Part shown: positions 36,901 through 47,238 of the stretch, piece after piece | Numbering within the stretch: position 1 is the stretch's first letter | Layout of the letters: the number at the start of each line of letters is the position of its first letter | Assembly: GCF_947242115.1 (NCBI RefSeq) | Contig: NC_074721.1 | Coordinates: forward strand, 41,107,754-41,171,753 | Direction of reading: 5' to 3' | Source of the DNA: Biomphalaria glabrata | Taxonomy: Eukaryota > Mollusca > Gastropoda > Planorbidae | DNA length: 64,000 bases | Program-made: the position numbers and the translations under genes | The notes under the pieces: generated by a model | Databases searched by the model: none | The model's input: only the letters and a program-made list of their open reading frames with translations | Told to the model about the DNA's origin: nothing

Positions 36901-39900
36901 ATGTCTTTATCCAGTAGAGTGTTGTTGGATATGATGGAGCCAAGGTAACAAAAGTGATCAACAATTTCTAGTGGTTGGCCATTAATGCTTACTTGAGGTG
37001 CAGTGTTTGTGTTTTGGACAAGTATCTTAGTCTTGCTTTGACTGATGTTTAAGCCGAACTTCTGGCAAGCAGCAGATAGTTTGTCAACCATGGACTGTAG
37101 CTGAATATCAGAATCAGCCACAATAGCTGCATCATCAGCATACAGGAGTTCCCTGACGAGTAGCTTCCTAACCTTGGTTTTTGCCCGCAGCCTTGATACA
37201 TTAAATAGTTTTCCAGAGGATCTTGTATGGAGAAACACACCTTCGTTTATGTCGCTGTACGCATAATGCAGTAGACAGGAGAAGAATATGCCAAACAGAG
37301 TAGGTGCGAGCACACATCCCTGCTTGACACCACTGCAAACCTCAAAAGGTGCTGATTGGGCTCCATTGAATTTGACAGTACATTTAGTTTCCTCGTGAAA
37401 ACATTCAATTAACTTCAGTAGTTTGGGAGGGCAACCTATTTTCCTCAGGAGTTTGAAAAGGCCACTTCTGCTGACCATGTCAAAAGCTTTAGTCAGATCG
37501 ACAAAAACAATGTAAAGGGGTCTGTCTCTCTCTCTGAATTTCTCCTGCAGTAGTCGTAGAGAAGATATCATGTCTATAGTGGACCTACCACTCCTGAATC
37601 CACACTGAGACTCTGGGTAGACTCTAGAAGCTATCACTTGCAGCCTGGATAGTGCCACTCTAGCAAAGATCTTGCCCACTATACTGAGGAGAGAGATACC
37701 ACCTATAGTTGTTGCAATCACTCCGATCCCCTTTGTTCTTGTATATTGTGACTATAGTTGCGTCACGCATGTCCTGTGGGACATGACCTGTTTCCCAACA
37801 GCGGCAGAGGAGAATATAGAGTTCAGGGAGCAGGAGTGATTCGTTGACTTTCACTACTTCCACTGGGATACCATCACTCCCAGGAGATTTTCTATTTTTT
37901 AAGCAGTTAATGGCTTTTTTGAGGTCACTAAGGCTCGGAAGCTCATCTAGGCATTCCAGTACTGGAAGATCTGGTAGAGAAGCCAGGGCGACATCGTCTA
38001 CTGTATTCTGTGTGGCATAGACTTCGAGGTAGTGTTCTGTCCATCGTTCTAGCTGCTTGGTTTGATCTGTAATTTTTTCTCCTGATTTGGATAGAAGGGG
38101 GGCAGGCTTAGACACTGCTGGACCCAGGGCCGCTTTAATGATATCAAATAGAGCTTTGCTATTTCCTGAGTGGAGACTGTCTTGGATTCTGTTGCAGGTA
38201 TCCCTCCAGAAGTTGTTAGCACATTTTCTAGCCATTTGTTTTGCCTCTTTATTAGCACTTTTGAAGGCCTCCAGAGATTTTGGATTAGGCTTTGTCTTGT
38301 GAGCGAGGTGTGCAGATCGTTTTTTCTCGATGCAAGGTTCCATATGTGCTAGATTTGCCTCAAACCAGTCTACATTTTTGTGTTTTTGAGGCCCAAAGGC
38401 GGTGATTGCCGAACTGTAGATTACGTCTCTTAATTTCTCCCATCTGATCGAGATGTCTTCTTCATCACTTAACGAGGGGATTGAAATTAGGTAAAAGCAA
38501 AAACTATGTACATGTTATAATGTTCGATTCAATTTATTAGATAAAACCGTGATAGTCCAACTTTACATACAACATAGAAAAAAGGGTTCATTTCACTACT
38601 TACAATGTGAGCTCTTAGCGTCTACTCATTTGTTTGTAAAATGGTTTACATGTTTCGGTTGTTCCTTCAGAATTGAAGATAGCTTACTTCATAGTCCAAA
38701 CCTCCCGCAGGACGACGGGGGATGGGAGCGATAAATCCAAACGACAGTCCAGCGCGCAAACCGCACGACCAGGCAGCCATCCATTTTCTTGTCCCTTATT
38801 CTTGATAAATATTCTCGTCAATCCCTTAATCTCTAGGGCTTTACCTAGCAATCTTTTCTTAGCGGCTTAAACTAAGAATGCTGCCATATTTGTTTATATT
38901 TTTTGATTTCACAATGCTGTTTAACGTTAGATTCTATAGAAACAGCCACAAACAGCTCTACACAAATAAAACATATTGGCTTGTTTTCGTGCTCCGCATA
39001 ACAAATTGTAACAAAACTCCCCCCCCCCCCCATACGTGGAGAAACATAACAAGAAAATTCAAATTTTACAAAAGACTCGGCACTTCGATATAACGTATTC
39101 AGTTCCCCCTCTCCCTCCCGCAATAGCTATTGTGTACATTTAATAATAATAATAATAATAATAATAATCTTTATTATCCGTAAGGAAATTTGTCTTACAA
39201 TTTGTGCATTACACCAAACAAAAAACATTATAACTATAAGAAACCAAAGGCTACGTCGGGCGTGTTAAAAAAAAAAAGTGGGGTATTTTTTTCCATTAAT
39301 ATTTATTGAAAACCGGTGTGTGATGCTTTTCTAATTGTTATTGAAGAACAAACGTCTAATCAAAGAAACAAACTCGTATAGTTCTATTTAATATCAATCT
39401 GTAACACTTTGTTCACTACAAGTTTCTATCTTACAACAACAGTGACAGGCCTTGCCTAGCTAGACTGACCCATTCGACCACTGGGCAGGTACAGGACGGG
39501 GGCGTAACTTATGGATGAAGCTCGTACTCCACAACAACCACACGCACACCATGGTAAGGGGCCACTGTACCTGTTAATAGTAATAATTTTAACTCTTTTT
39601 CTCCGTTATTATTTACCACATTCTAGTGGAATCAACGTTGGTATCGTCAGTTAGGAGAGAAAGAGTTAACTTATCAAGCGCATTGACAAACATAATGTAG
39701 GCTGAAGGCGCTGTGATAAACATTACAAACAAAAACAGGAGAGTTAAATAGGATAAAATGATTTAAACAGTTGTAACAAATCTGCACACACAAATCTACA
39801 ACGTAAACACACACAATCACCCCTCCCCTCCCCCTCATCAACGTTCCTGGATCCGCCTATTCGCACAATAGCATGTTAAATGCATACATTATTTCTCCGG

Positions 39901-40899
39901 GCCGGATTCCTAGACTTTTGTCACGCTGCGTAGTACATGTCTGTCTTACAAATGTCCTGATGGTCTAAGCAAGTTACCTTCACCTTTCGTTACATTTTAA
40001 AAACAATGGGCTGTTTTGGTGTGTACAAATATGACAAGGTGGCAGGGGAGTGACCAGAGATAGAGAGAGAGAGAGAAAGAGATGGATAGAGAGAAAGAGA
40101 GAGAAAAAGATGGATAGAGAGAGAAAGGGAGAGGTGGAGAAACAGAGAGAGGGGGGAGACAAAGAGAGAGGGAGAAAGAGGAAGGGAGACAGAGAGAGAC
40201 AGAGAAGGAGAGAGAGGGAGAAAGAGATAAACACATAGAGAGAGGGAGAGAGAGAGGATAGGGGAAGGAATATGGTCACAAGTATAATCACATTATAATC
40301 ACAATTATAATCACAATAGTGTGTCGACCCAATAAATAGGATCTAGTTTGTAGCAAGTAAGTTAGATCTTTCCAATTCCTTTCCCCAGTGACGAAATACT
40401 GAGACAGGACAGAAAATAGTTTCGAACTTCACACAGACGACAAGGATATTTAGAACGAGAAAAAAAAAACCCTGTAATTTCAACAACTTGGACATGTTTC
40501 TCCACTTACAAGATTAAACCGATTTTATCATAAGGAAAGATCTACTCTGGTCACAGCCCTTTTTTTTAAAGTCATTGGTAATGTAATTAATAATCTCTAC
40601 TAGAGCTCGGAGCAGAGGCTAAAGTAAAGCTTGCCACTACATCCCTTTCAAATATGAACCCGCTACAGTTGACCTGAGATCTAAAAAAAAAACCCCGCTA
40701 CATTATAAAAGTAGGCTTTTATGAATAGAACTTAATAAATACACTTACATAACTTTGCAGCCCTCTCCCATGTCTTTGCTGAAGCGTGACGAACTGGCGC
40801 ACTCGGTTAATCAGGCCAGCAGGACTTGTTTTGTGGGGGCGACCAGGTGCAGATATGTCCTGAACTGAGCTGTGTAGTTGTAAGTGGATGACAGCGCAA
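27704..40899 (-). CDS. SLC52A: Riboflavin transporter, SLC52A (RFVT) family, six coding exons (stop 27725, start 40771)
   Basis: Plasma-membrane riboflavin (vitamin B2) uptake carrier. Coding exons on the minus strand are 40771-40749, 35754-35675, 33218-32980, 31748-31460, 30468-29579 and 27919-27725. Every junction is GT-AG and the lengths (23, 80, 239, 289, 890, 195) keep one frame of 571 codons plus stop. Family signatures seen: WADLNGMWAELPLLVM in TM1, SQVANIGPLIF in TM2, ALGDCTSSVSFYAFM in TM4 and FIGEGLSGMLPALIALGQG in TM5. I count 11 membrane segments, the known SLC52 topology. Two oddities against human RFVTs (about 450-470 aa): a hydrophilic N-terminal extension of about 65 residues before TM1, and a Ser/Asn-rich loop of about 114 residues (roughly 294-407) between TM6 and TM7. 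An NSS sequon lies in the TM5-TM6 loop. Introns hold many transposon fragments. The family call is firm; the start depends on the two short first exons. Confidence 0.93.
28190..28740 (+). mobile_element. LINE 3' end encoding an RNase H-type C-terminus, copy 1
   Basis: A segment reading RQDQRLIFRLRTGHNRMRQH leads into KIGTSEICPCGVSPENADHV and ITPIERKLYGELPDLETTAQF, with a stop at about 28691 and a (GAA)n tail. The CPCG...ADHVLQNC pattern is common at the end of LINEs with RNase H. 5'-truncated. Lies in the last coding intron of SLC52A, antisense to the gene. Confidence 0.78.
29579..30468 (-). CDS. SLC52A: SLC52A coding exon 5 (TM5-TM9 and long cytoplasmic-type loop)
   Basis: At 890 nt this is the largest exon. 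It opens EGLSGMLPALIALGQGAG, carries TM6, then a polar loop rich in Ser, Asn and acidic residues. TM7 to TM9 follow, including LPYGLEYYHLTTTLTQIANP, which fits the family. The donor is GTAAGT at 29578-29573, in phase 0. The loop is much longer than in vertebrate homologues. Confidence 0.95.
30985..31436 (+). mobile_element. CR1/L2-group LINE 3' end with (GATAA)n tail, in an SLC52A intron
   Basis: Remnants of KLEQTQNRAVRFTL, then RHKDKGTFLVPYARTNLYKY and SFFPSAIRAWNGLPGLARK, a stop, and a TAAGATAAGATAAGATAAGA tail ending about 20 nt from the exon 4 donor. 5'-truncated and antisense to the gene. Several frame breaks. Confidence 0.82.
31460..31748 (-). CDS. SLC52A: SLC52A coding exon 4 (TM2-TM5)
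   Basis: The acceptor is TGGTCTGCAG and the donor is GTGAGT. It begins VANIGPLIFVVVSFLQPQ, runs through TM3 and TM4 (ALGDCTSSVSFYAFMSHM) and ends SLFIG, with one base carried into the next exon. A LINE fragment in the following intron ends about 20 nt from this donor. Confidence 0.93.
31865..31995 (+). mobile_element. Degenerate family 2 SINE
   Basis: It retains CCCTGGACTGTCATTTGG and the tail GGAACATCCGAAACATGTAG, with the middle eroded. Lies in an SLC52A intron. Confidence 0.6.
32463..32607. repeat. 35-bp tandem repeat, 4 copies, intronic
   Basis: Repeated ctattaagcaagcaagtagg plus gtaaacattttgttg, in an SLC52A intron. Confidence 0.95.
32641..32935. repeat. Degenerate 18-20-bp repeat (tttacaaaatcttcaatcac), intronic
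   Basis: About 14 imperfect units with drift in length, in the intron just downstream of SLC52A exon 3. Confidence 0.8.
32980..33218 (-). CDS. SLC52A: SLC52A coding exon 3 (acidic linker, TM1, start of TM2)
   Basis: The acceptor is CTTTCTTTAAAG and the donor is GTTAGT. It starts with a charged stretch (EKEKTDDKKQESESEG), followed by MNNFIQRQ and then TM1 with the family motif NGMWAELPLLVM. It ends at SYIIIISQ in TM2. The Met at 33159 could serve as an alternative start and would give a protein of human-like N-terminal length (517 aa). Confidence 0.9.
33272..33545. repeat. 49-bp tandem repeat, about 5.5 copies, intronic
   Basis: Each unit has CAATTACAACTTCTTACAAG and CCTAATAGTGTTATGACA. It starts about 55 bp upstream of SLC52A exon 3. 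Confidence 0.95.
34090..34560 (+). mobile_element. RTE-like LINE fragment
   Basis: It reads GKEEELADLVISVDKLSAAYG, MQINAEKN and KPEQLARNAV-like pieces in shifting frames, ending near IQLRCDRKIPGITYKDHI. Matches the middle of the LINE at 58.5-59.8 kb. Heavily eroded; in SLC52A intron 2. Confidence 0.75.
35370..35625 (-). repeat. Dispersed about 230-bp repeat family, copy 2
   Basis: Reverse orientation: TATACCACCGCTTCAGTCAA, AATTGTGCAAAATTTCAG and GGAGAAATAACGTGTGTACA. It lies in SLC52A intron 2, about 50 bp from the exon 2 donor. Confidence 0.75.
35675..35754 (-). CDS. SLC52A: SLC52A coding exon 2 (80 nt)
   Basis: It is bounded by the acceptor TTTCTTTCCATTAG and the donor GTAAGA. In the frame set by the start exon it reads IPTSYKQNVEVFTISSANF and onward to an Ile-Lys, leaving one G. 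That G joins AA of the next exon as Glu. All three frames are open over this short exon, so the evidence is splice-phase agreement on both sides rather than homology. It encodes part of the hydrophilic N-terminal extension. Confidence 0.65.
35896..36176. repeat. 33-bp minisatellite abutting a LINE
   Basis: The unit comprises tcagatctaaagttcgggtt plus tggttcggttcgg, about 7 copies. The period is a multiple of three, so it encodes RSKVRVWFGSV repeats, an ORF artefact. It ends 3 bp from the LINE's target-site duplication. Confidence 0.93.
36200..38482 (-). mobile_element. LINE (non-LTR retrotransposon), 5'-truncated, in SLC52A intron 1
   Basis: It encodes the RT half of a LINE ORF2. The upstream part covers the linker and early RT, including KSPGSDGIPVEVVK. 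The main 502-residue frame carries the RT motifs FVDLTKAFD, GVKQGCVLAPTLF and the catalytic YADD (LLYADDAAIVAD), then a C-terminal CxxC...HxxxxC finger (CPTCDRSCVSRIGLSSHTRSC type) close to the 3' end. The two frames are offset by one base near 37690, so it needs one frameshift to be open. The endonuclease region is absent. A 20-bp direct repeat, gaaattaggtaaaagcaaaa, flanks it (36180-36199 and 38483-38502) as the target-site duplication. It is in the same orientation as the host gene. The 3' UTR is only about 15 nt. Clade not assigned. Confidence 0.9.
38638..38785 (-). mobile_element. tRNA-derived SINE (family 2)
   Basis: Reverse-complement copy with the CCTGCGGGAGGTTTGGACTA core, the ACATGTAAAC tail and the GGTCGTGCGGTTTGCGCGCT head. 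It lies in SLC52A intron 1; head and tail run in the same orientation as the gene. Confidence 0.85.
39139..39240 (-). repeat. Short LINE 3' tail with (AAT)n, reverse
   Basis: An (AAT)n run, then CTTTATTATCCGTAAGGAAA and TTTGTGCATTACACCAAAC, the reverse complement of the block at 23800. Confidence 0.62.
39589..39669. mobile_element. Miniature TTAA MITE, copy 3 (about 77 bp)
   Basis: TTAACTCTTTTTCTCCG ... GGAGAGAAAGAGTTAA, with intact TTAA on both sides. It keeps both ends and GGTATCGTC but has lost the interior found in copies 1 and 2. It sits in the SLC52A intron 1 region. Confidence 0.82.
40058..40262. repeat. Purine-rich (GA)n tract, about 205 bp
   Basis: Almost pure A/G on the plus strand. 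It lies about 700 bp downstream of the SLC52A start exon, inside intron 1. Open frames on both strands here are compositional artefacts. Confidence 0.93.
40749..40899 (-). CDS. SLC52A: SLC52A exon with start codon (first 7 codons plus 2 nt)
   Basis: The start codon is at 40771-40769 in the context AAAGACATGG. The frame reads MGEGCKV and then leaves AT before a strong GTAAGT donor (40748-40743). AT plus the first base of the exon at 35754 gives Ile and continues in frame. A good acceptor (T8 then AG at 40901-40900) suggests the exon begins at 40899, so 40899-40772 would be 5' UTR and another exon lies further upstream. Another frame of this exon is also open throughout, but it does not fit the downstream phases. 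Confidence 0.65.
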
Positions 40900-41339
40900 C
40901 TAAAAAAAAGGATGTAAAAGTGTTATTTGATAGGCCCAAGTTTTGCACGGAGAAAGTGAGGCTACCGTAATAAGTAAGCTCGTCTTTCGTGATTGAAGAT
41001 GTTTTCATGAACTCCAAGATGGCTATGGGGTCCGATTTTCGCTTTGAAAACCGAACTAGTGATAAAGTGAGATGATTTTTTTTTGGTATAGGGCGTCTAT
41101 CATGATAAACAAATGCTTTATGTACACTGTCTAATCTTTTTCGTGGTTAGGGAGAATCGGAGAGCGCATCAGGGAGAAGGTTTCCGTCCTGTTTTTAGCC
41201 GCTCTGCAAGCACAACTGATCTGAAGTCAAATATTCAAATCTCAATAACTAATTCCCAATCTACATCAGGATGCAGGCTCAAGTCCGCCGTCCCAATGTT
41301 TCCCTGCAGGAGATTTTGTCTGTGACGTACAATTACAAA

Positions 41340-41580
41340 GCTTATATTAACTCACTATCTCTGTCTGTCTGTCTGTCTGTCAGGAATCAGGACTCTGTTA
41401 CACATTTTTACTTCTTCCACTTCCCATTCCCGGATCAAATTGAAACATTGCACATTTTTTTTATCAATGACAAAAAATAATTAATTATGTAAAAAAAAAA
41501 ACACTCAGCTATTTAATTGGTGGTAATTAATGAATTATTTTTTGTTTTATTTAAAAAGGGAAATGCATATTGCAGTATTG
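41340..41580 (+). repeat. Dispersed about 230-bp repeat family, copy 3 (diverged)
   Basis: A (CTGT)n run leads into ATCAAATTGAAACATTGCAC and a late AAAAAGGGAAATG block. Eroded. Confidence 0.5.
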
Positions 41581-43200
41581 AGATATATGGCAGAAAATGT
41601 GCAGTTTTATAAGCTTTTTCTTAAAAAGGTGTTTTTGTATATTTTGCTTCTTTTAATTTCTAAAATCTTGCACTCGATACCCTATCCCTTTTAAAGAAAA
41701 GAACAAATCTCACGTTTTTCTGAATACATAAGGTATAAATAGATTTACAAATACTTTTAATAGGAAAATATAATATAGTATAATAATGAGACGCTGTCTT
41801 CGAGTATAATGTCTAAGGAAGGGTCCAGTGACTGCGGCGCAGCCAGTAAAAATTGAGAGCTTATTTGACCAACAGCAGACGATGAGTTTGTCTGTGTCGA
41901 TTTGGCAAAATATGTGTGTCGAATGTAGGTCATAGCTGTTTACGTGTGCCAAGTAAAATTAGATATGTATATTCATATGCAGGTTTAATTGTATTGGTAC
42001 TATCTGGGCTATCGCCCTTATCGCACTTAAGTGAATTTAATTAAAAGTAGGCTTAAATATACGTTATTTTTCTTTTAGTGTGTTCAGTGAAGTGGACTCT
42101 AGTGAAAACTTTAAACAGGTTAGATCGAAAATAACATGGCAGTACATTGAGTACTAGTAAGAGTTGGCAAAGTCGATCATATCATAGCAGAATGCCATAG
42201 TAAAGACTAGATTGCCCATTGATCCGGGCAATGCTTCTCAGCCTCACCGTGTGGCGCACAGGTGGAAGCGATCGTTAGAGGAGACGCAAAAATGAAACTC
42301 TTTTGGACTGTCTCAGGATCGAGTCCATTGCACTGGCGGGGATGGAAGAAAGCCCCAACTAACATATCAATTTCCACACACTGTTCCTCAAAGGTCCGTT
42401 TCTTAAGGCGGTCACCTGCATGGCTGATGTGATTCAGAGAAAAAATATCTCGAATTTTCCCCGGTGTGCTCGTCCTTTGGTCTCGCTTCTAATCGGAGCG
42501 TCTTGGGATACGGTAAATGGGATGTAATGACGTGCGTCTGCTTGGATCTTTCCCAGACAGAAGACAGGCAAGCTTTCATAGACCTAGAGATCCAAGTGTC
42601 TTAGACTGAACTCTTAAGAGTATTACACAGATAGCCCATTGATATTTGCCCCTTTTACCTTTGTTAAAGTACAACTATTTGTAAGAAGCTAAGATAATAT
42701 TTAAAAAAGGTTTATTATAACTTCAAAAAAGCAAGCTTTTCATTTAAAGCTCATCCATGATTTTCATATAAAGCTGGTCCATGAAGTACATATAGTTCAA
42801 TAATTTATACATATATGTCTTACCAGTTTTTAAGTAGCATGGTAAGGTCAGTTGATTAGAGTTAAACCCTCGATCAACATAGGGAATACCATTAAAATTT
42901 CGTATATTTCTATTAATTAATGTATAGCACCAGTTTGTTTCTTTAGTTTAAAAAAAAAAAAGAGAGAAAGCCCCCCCCCCCAAAAGGCAAGTAGTCCCCC
43001 CCCCCTAAAAAAAAAGAGGAAAGAAAAGAGACAAAAGCCCAAGGATTCCCAGGATGTAATAGCTAGACAACTGATGCCAAAAGCTGAGGTATCCTAAAAA
43101 AGAAAAAAAAAAAAGCCTCGACCGTCGCGTCAACAGCCATAGTAACGAACCAGCAAGACACATTATAAGAAAGTCAGGTCAAATTTAGCATTTAAAAAAT
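41581..43200. other. No gene recognised
   Basis: 42160-42600 is noticeably less AT-rich, with sequence such as GCCTCACCGTGTGGCGCACA; it may be an eroded LINE but no RT motif was seen. C-runs lie at about 42970 and 43000. Confidence 0.45.
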
Positions 43201-43209
43201 CAGACTTAC

Positions 43210-43400
43210 AGTGAACGTCGTAAAAATCCTGTCTCCGACTGGACGAAATTTCAGAACTGGGTCACTGTGACACAGGCTGCAGGTGTGCTTCTTTTTGTTG
43301 ATGGGGAAGTCTTGCAAACGTGTCATTTCGGCTCTCACTATCCCACCCCACCCCTTCACCCCTGTTTGTCAAGGTCGGAGATGTAGCCTGGAATCGTTAG
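43210..43400 (-). other. Candidate upstream (5' UTR) exon of SLC52A, or first exon of an unknown gene
   Basis: A GTAAGT donor at 43209-43204 follows an open stretch that starts with ATG at 43326 (MTRLQDFPINKKKHTCSLC and onward, 39 codons in phase 0). Spliced to the acceptor at 40899 it would form an upstream ORF of about 69 codons, ending 35 nt before the SLC52A start. No homology is recognised; the CxxC may be chance. The left boundary is exact; the right end is a guess. Confidence 0.3.
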
Positions 43401-44540
<1,140 letters not shown>

Positions 44541-45164
44541 ACCAAGCACGAGTTCGATCATTTACAAAGAAATAACCACGCAAAAAAAAAAAAACTTGAC
44601 ATCATCAATTTCTTCCCTCGCAATCTTTCAACTAAGAACAGGACACATAGTAAACAAAGGCCCGCAACCAACGAGTTTATTTTAAAAGAATCTTAGAAAC
44701 ATTAAATATTTCTAGTCTAGAACTTCTTCTGAAATCTTGATTTATAATGATAATAAACCTTTACATACAGTTTCGAAACTTAAGGAAGATAGCAGTAGGC
44801 TATTTCAATTCAATTTAAGATTCATATGCGATTTAGTCTAGTCTAATCTCAGTATCGACCTATTTGGCACATCTAACATTGACAAAGAGGTGTTTTTTTT
44901 TCGAGCTTGGATTTGTTTTTATCCAATTACATAACACAAAATGTGAATGCGAACAAAAACAAAAGACAAATATTAATAAATAAAAAACAACTTATAACTC
45001 CCTACTAATTTAATATAATGAATGATCCCGAATATTTCAATATCTTTGGTCAAAATGAGCCTAACATTCTAAATTTCAATCATATGCATAGATCAGTGAA
45101 CAAGATCTAGGGCTACATGCACATCGTAGATCGAATTTACACAGAAATCTAGATAAAAATAATA
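44541..45164. other. AT-rich, nothing recognised
   Basis: No supported ORF or repeat. Confidence 0.5.
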
Positions 45165-45895
45165 ATAATAAATATGGGAACCTAGGCTTAGAGATTAAGC
45201 GTTTATGGAAATTATCTAAAACAACAATATACCCTATTGTTATATCAACCGAGGGGATAATAACAAATGTGGAAATGTGGGTGAGTCAATTGAACATATA
45301 ATGGCATGATGTTCAGACTTATCAGAATCTGCCTACCTAGGTCGCCATAACCAAGCTGCAAAGTTAATACACCAACACTTGGCTTTGACACACACTTTGA
45401 TCAGTAAGGATACTCCTCCTTATTACAAATACTCGCCACAAGATTTATTTTTATCGACAATGCAGTAGATTTTAATCGCCCAGATCTACTGTTCATTCAT
45501 AAAACAGAAAAAAAAAAAAACGCTACCATTATTGACATCGCCGTACAACTGACTTATAATTAAAAAAAAAACTGAATTGGAAAAACAACGAAAATATGGG
45601 AACCTAGGCTTGGAGATTAAGTGTTTATGGAAGTTATCCAAAATAACAATATACCCCATTGTTATATCAATCGAGAGGATAATGACAACTGATCTCACAG
45701 ACACCTTCAAGGCCCTTAACATGCCTAAGAAGATTCTCGTTGCCTGTCAGACCTGCCACATCACCCGAAAATTCCTCAGTGCACATTGATAAAGGGACTA
45801 CGATAAAATTTGTTTCTCTTTAACGAAACTTGACCTTGGCAGTGCCAGAGAATAAATACTCGTTCGTTCGTAACATAATAATAATAATAATAATA
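45165..45895 (+). mobile_element. R4/Dong-like LINE C-terminus, rearranged
   Basis: ESIEHIMACCSDLSESAYLG, then NQAAKLIHQHLAL, then KYGNLGLEIKCLWKLSKITI and MPKKILVACQTCHITRKFLS. This order (CCHC-like finger, AA.IH, then LEIK.LWK) is what I know from the C-terminus of R4/Dong LINEs. The KYGNLGLEIK block occurs twice (45171 and 45590), in front of and behind the finger part, so the locus is rearranged. A (TAA)n tail lies at 45877-45895. Confidence 0.7.
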
Positions 45896-46254
45896 TAACA
45901 TAAGAATAACATAAGGCTCTACCTGCCTCCAGCTATGAACCTTCTTCTTTATTAGCAAACACAACTCCGAAGCAACCCCTCTGAACCTAAACAATGCTGA
46001 TATTAATGTTGGTTTAGACGACGAATGTCATGAGATTGGCCAATGGGAAGAAAAAACACTCCACGGAAAGTTCTCCGGCTTTATTAGATGGGGACAACAT
46101 TGACAAGGCTGCTACCTTAACATGGCTCAAAACAGGTCATCTTTACCTCAAACAGAAGGCATTGTTACAGCAATATAGGACAGAGTAATGAGGACCAAAA
46201 AATACAAGAAGCATATCCTGAAACTTTTATTTATCAACTCTGAAGGAGCTCGTG
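45896..46254. other. Nothing recognised
   Basis: Follows the R4-like LINE tail; unique sequence. Confidence 0.5.
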
Positions 46255-46590
46255 TGGTATGCTCTTCACGCTGTCGTCACGATGGAACCCAGTTCGAATC
46301 CTTACCAGTTCTATTCCCTGCTATCCTGCAGGAGGTTTGGTTTAGGGCTTACTTACCTTCATTTCTAAAAAGTAAAGTTCCCCTTTCAGACAGGGTAGAT
46401 AATGTTAAGGTCATCCGTTTCTTTAGCCAAAGGTTATCAAGCAGGATGTCATGTGACCAGCACAAAAAAACAATCGCCATTACTTTCCCCGACTAGAGTT
46501 AGATACCCATTTTAATTGAGTGGACTCGTGGTCTTCATCGAGATTCGAATCCAGGACCGCAGGTTCGGAAGTCAAGCGCTTAAAGCCCCC
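46255..46590. mobile_element. SINE cluster: family 2 fragment (+) abutting a family 1 copy (-)
   Basis: 46262-46355 holds an eroded family 2 core (CCAGTTCGAATCC, CCTGCAGGAGGTTTGG). 46365-46590 is a reverse family 1 copy, with AAGTAAAGTTCCCCTTTCAG at its 3' end and a box B complement (GATTCGAATCC) near 46543. Confidence 0.72.
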
Positions 46591-47031
46591 GCAACCTATC
46601 TTTAATTCTAAAGAAATGCCCAAATCTTTTTAAAAAAATATATGGACTAGTCTTGAGTTCAAGGTTCACATTTCTCTTCGCGTACACACCTCCCTCTTTT
46701 CTGCAATATAAACACTCGTAAAGCATTTGATCCTCCTCGTGTCAGTTTCTTCTACACACTTTCAATAGGTCCACCAAGTACCGCCAGATTTACTCGAATG
46801 CCAGTTTGGCTAAACGTGTATCAAATAAATTAGTGTTAACATTTTTTTGTTCGGTATTTATTTTGGTATTCATCTTTAAAAAAAAAAATTCTTATACTTT
46901 AGTTCACGTTGTAACACAAGTGCTTGCTGGGAATCGTGTCGTAGTTTGTTTTATTATATAATTTGAAGTTGTAGGTCTACAAAATGCTTGCAGGAATGAT
47001 TAAATAGGTTGACGTACTAAGACGATAGAGA
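46591..47031. other. Nothing recognised
   Basis: Unique AT-rich sequence. Confidence 0.5.
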
Positions 47032-47238
47032 CAGTGGCGTAGCTAAGGCGGGGGGTAATGGGGGTCCAAGTTTGAAAATCCCCTCTCTTAAGGGGTCCCC
47101 CAAGTTAATGTCCGAAATTTGTTTTTAAATTAAATATTACGCCATTATCTCATGTCATGATGTCGAATGTCAAAATGCAGGGGCCCCTAAAGACGTCAAT
47201 CCCCCTAACGGGCTTCCAAATCACTAGCTACGCCACTG
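47032..47238. mobile_element. hAT-type MITE with CAGTGGCGTAGCTA ends
   Basis: CAGTGGCGTAGCTA at the left and TAGCTACGCCACTG at the right form a perfect 14-bp inverted repeat. The 8-bp flanks do not match here, but the second copy at 52557 has a near-perfect 8-bp duplication. Interior: AAAATGCAGGGGCCCC. Confidence 0.85.

Noticed and set aside
36213-38343. RT-encoding ORFs as host genes
   Set aside because: RT motifs, a target-site duplication and a truncated 5' end show a LINE insertion.
39980-40291. Leu/Ser-rich minus-strand and Arg/Glu-rich plus-strand ORFs
   Set aside because: Both come from the same GA/CT tract; compositional artefact.
40751-40899. A second fully open frame through the SLC52A start exon (reading HSSVQDISAPGRPHKTSP)
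   Set aside because: It would leave phase 0 and then use a frame of the 80-nt exon that leads to a stop after joining the exon at 33218; the MGEGCKV frame joins cleanly.
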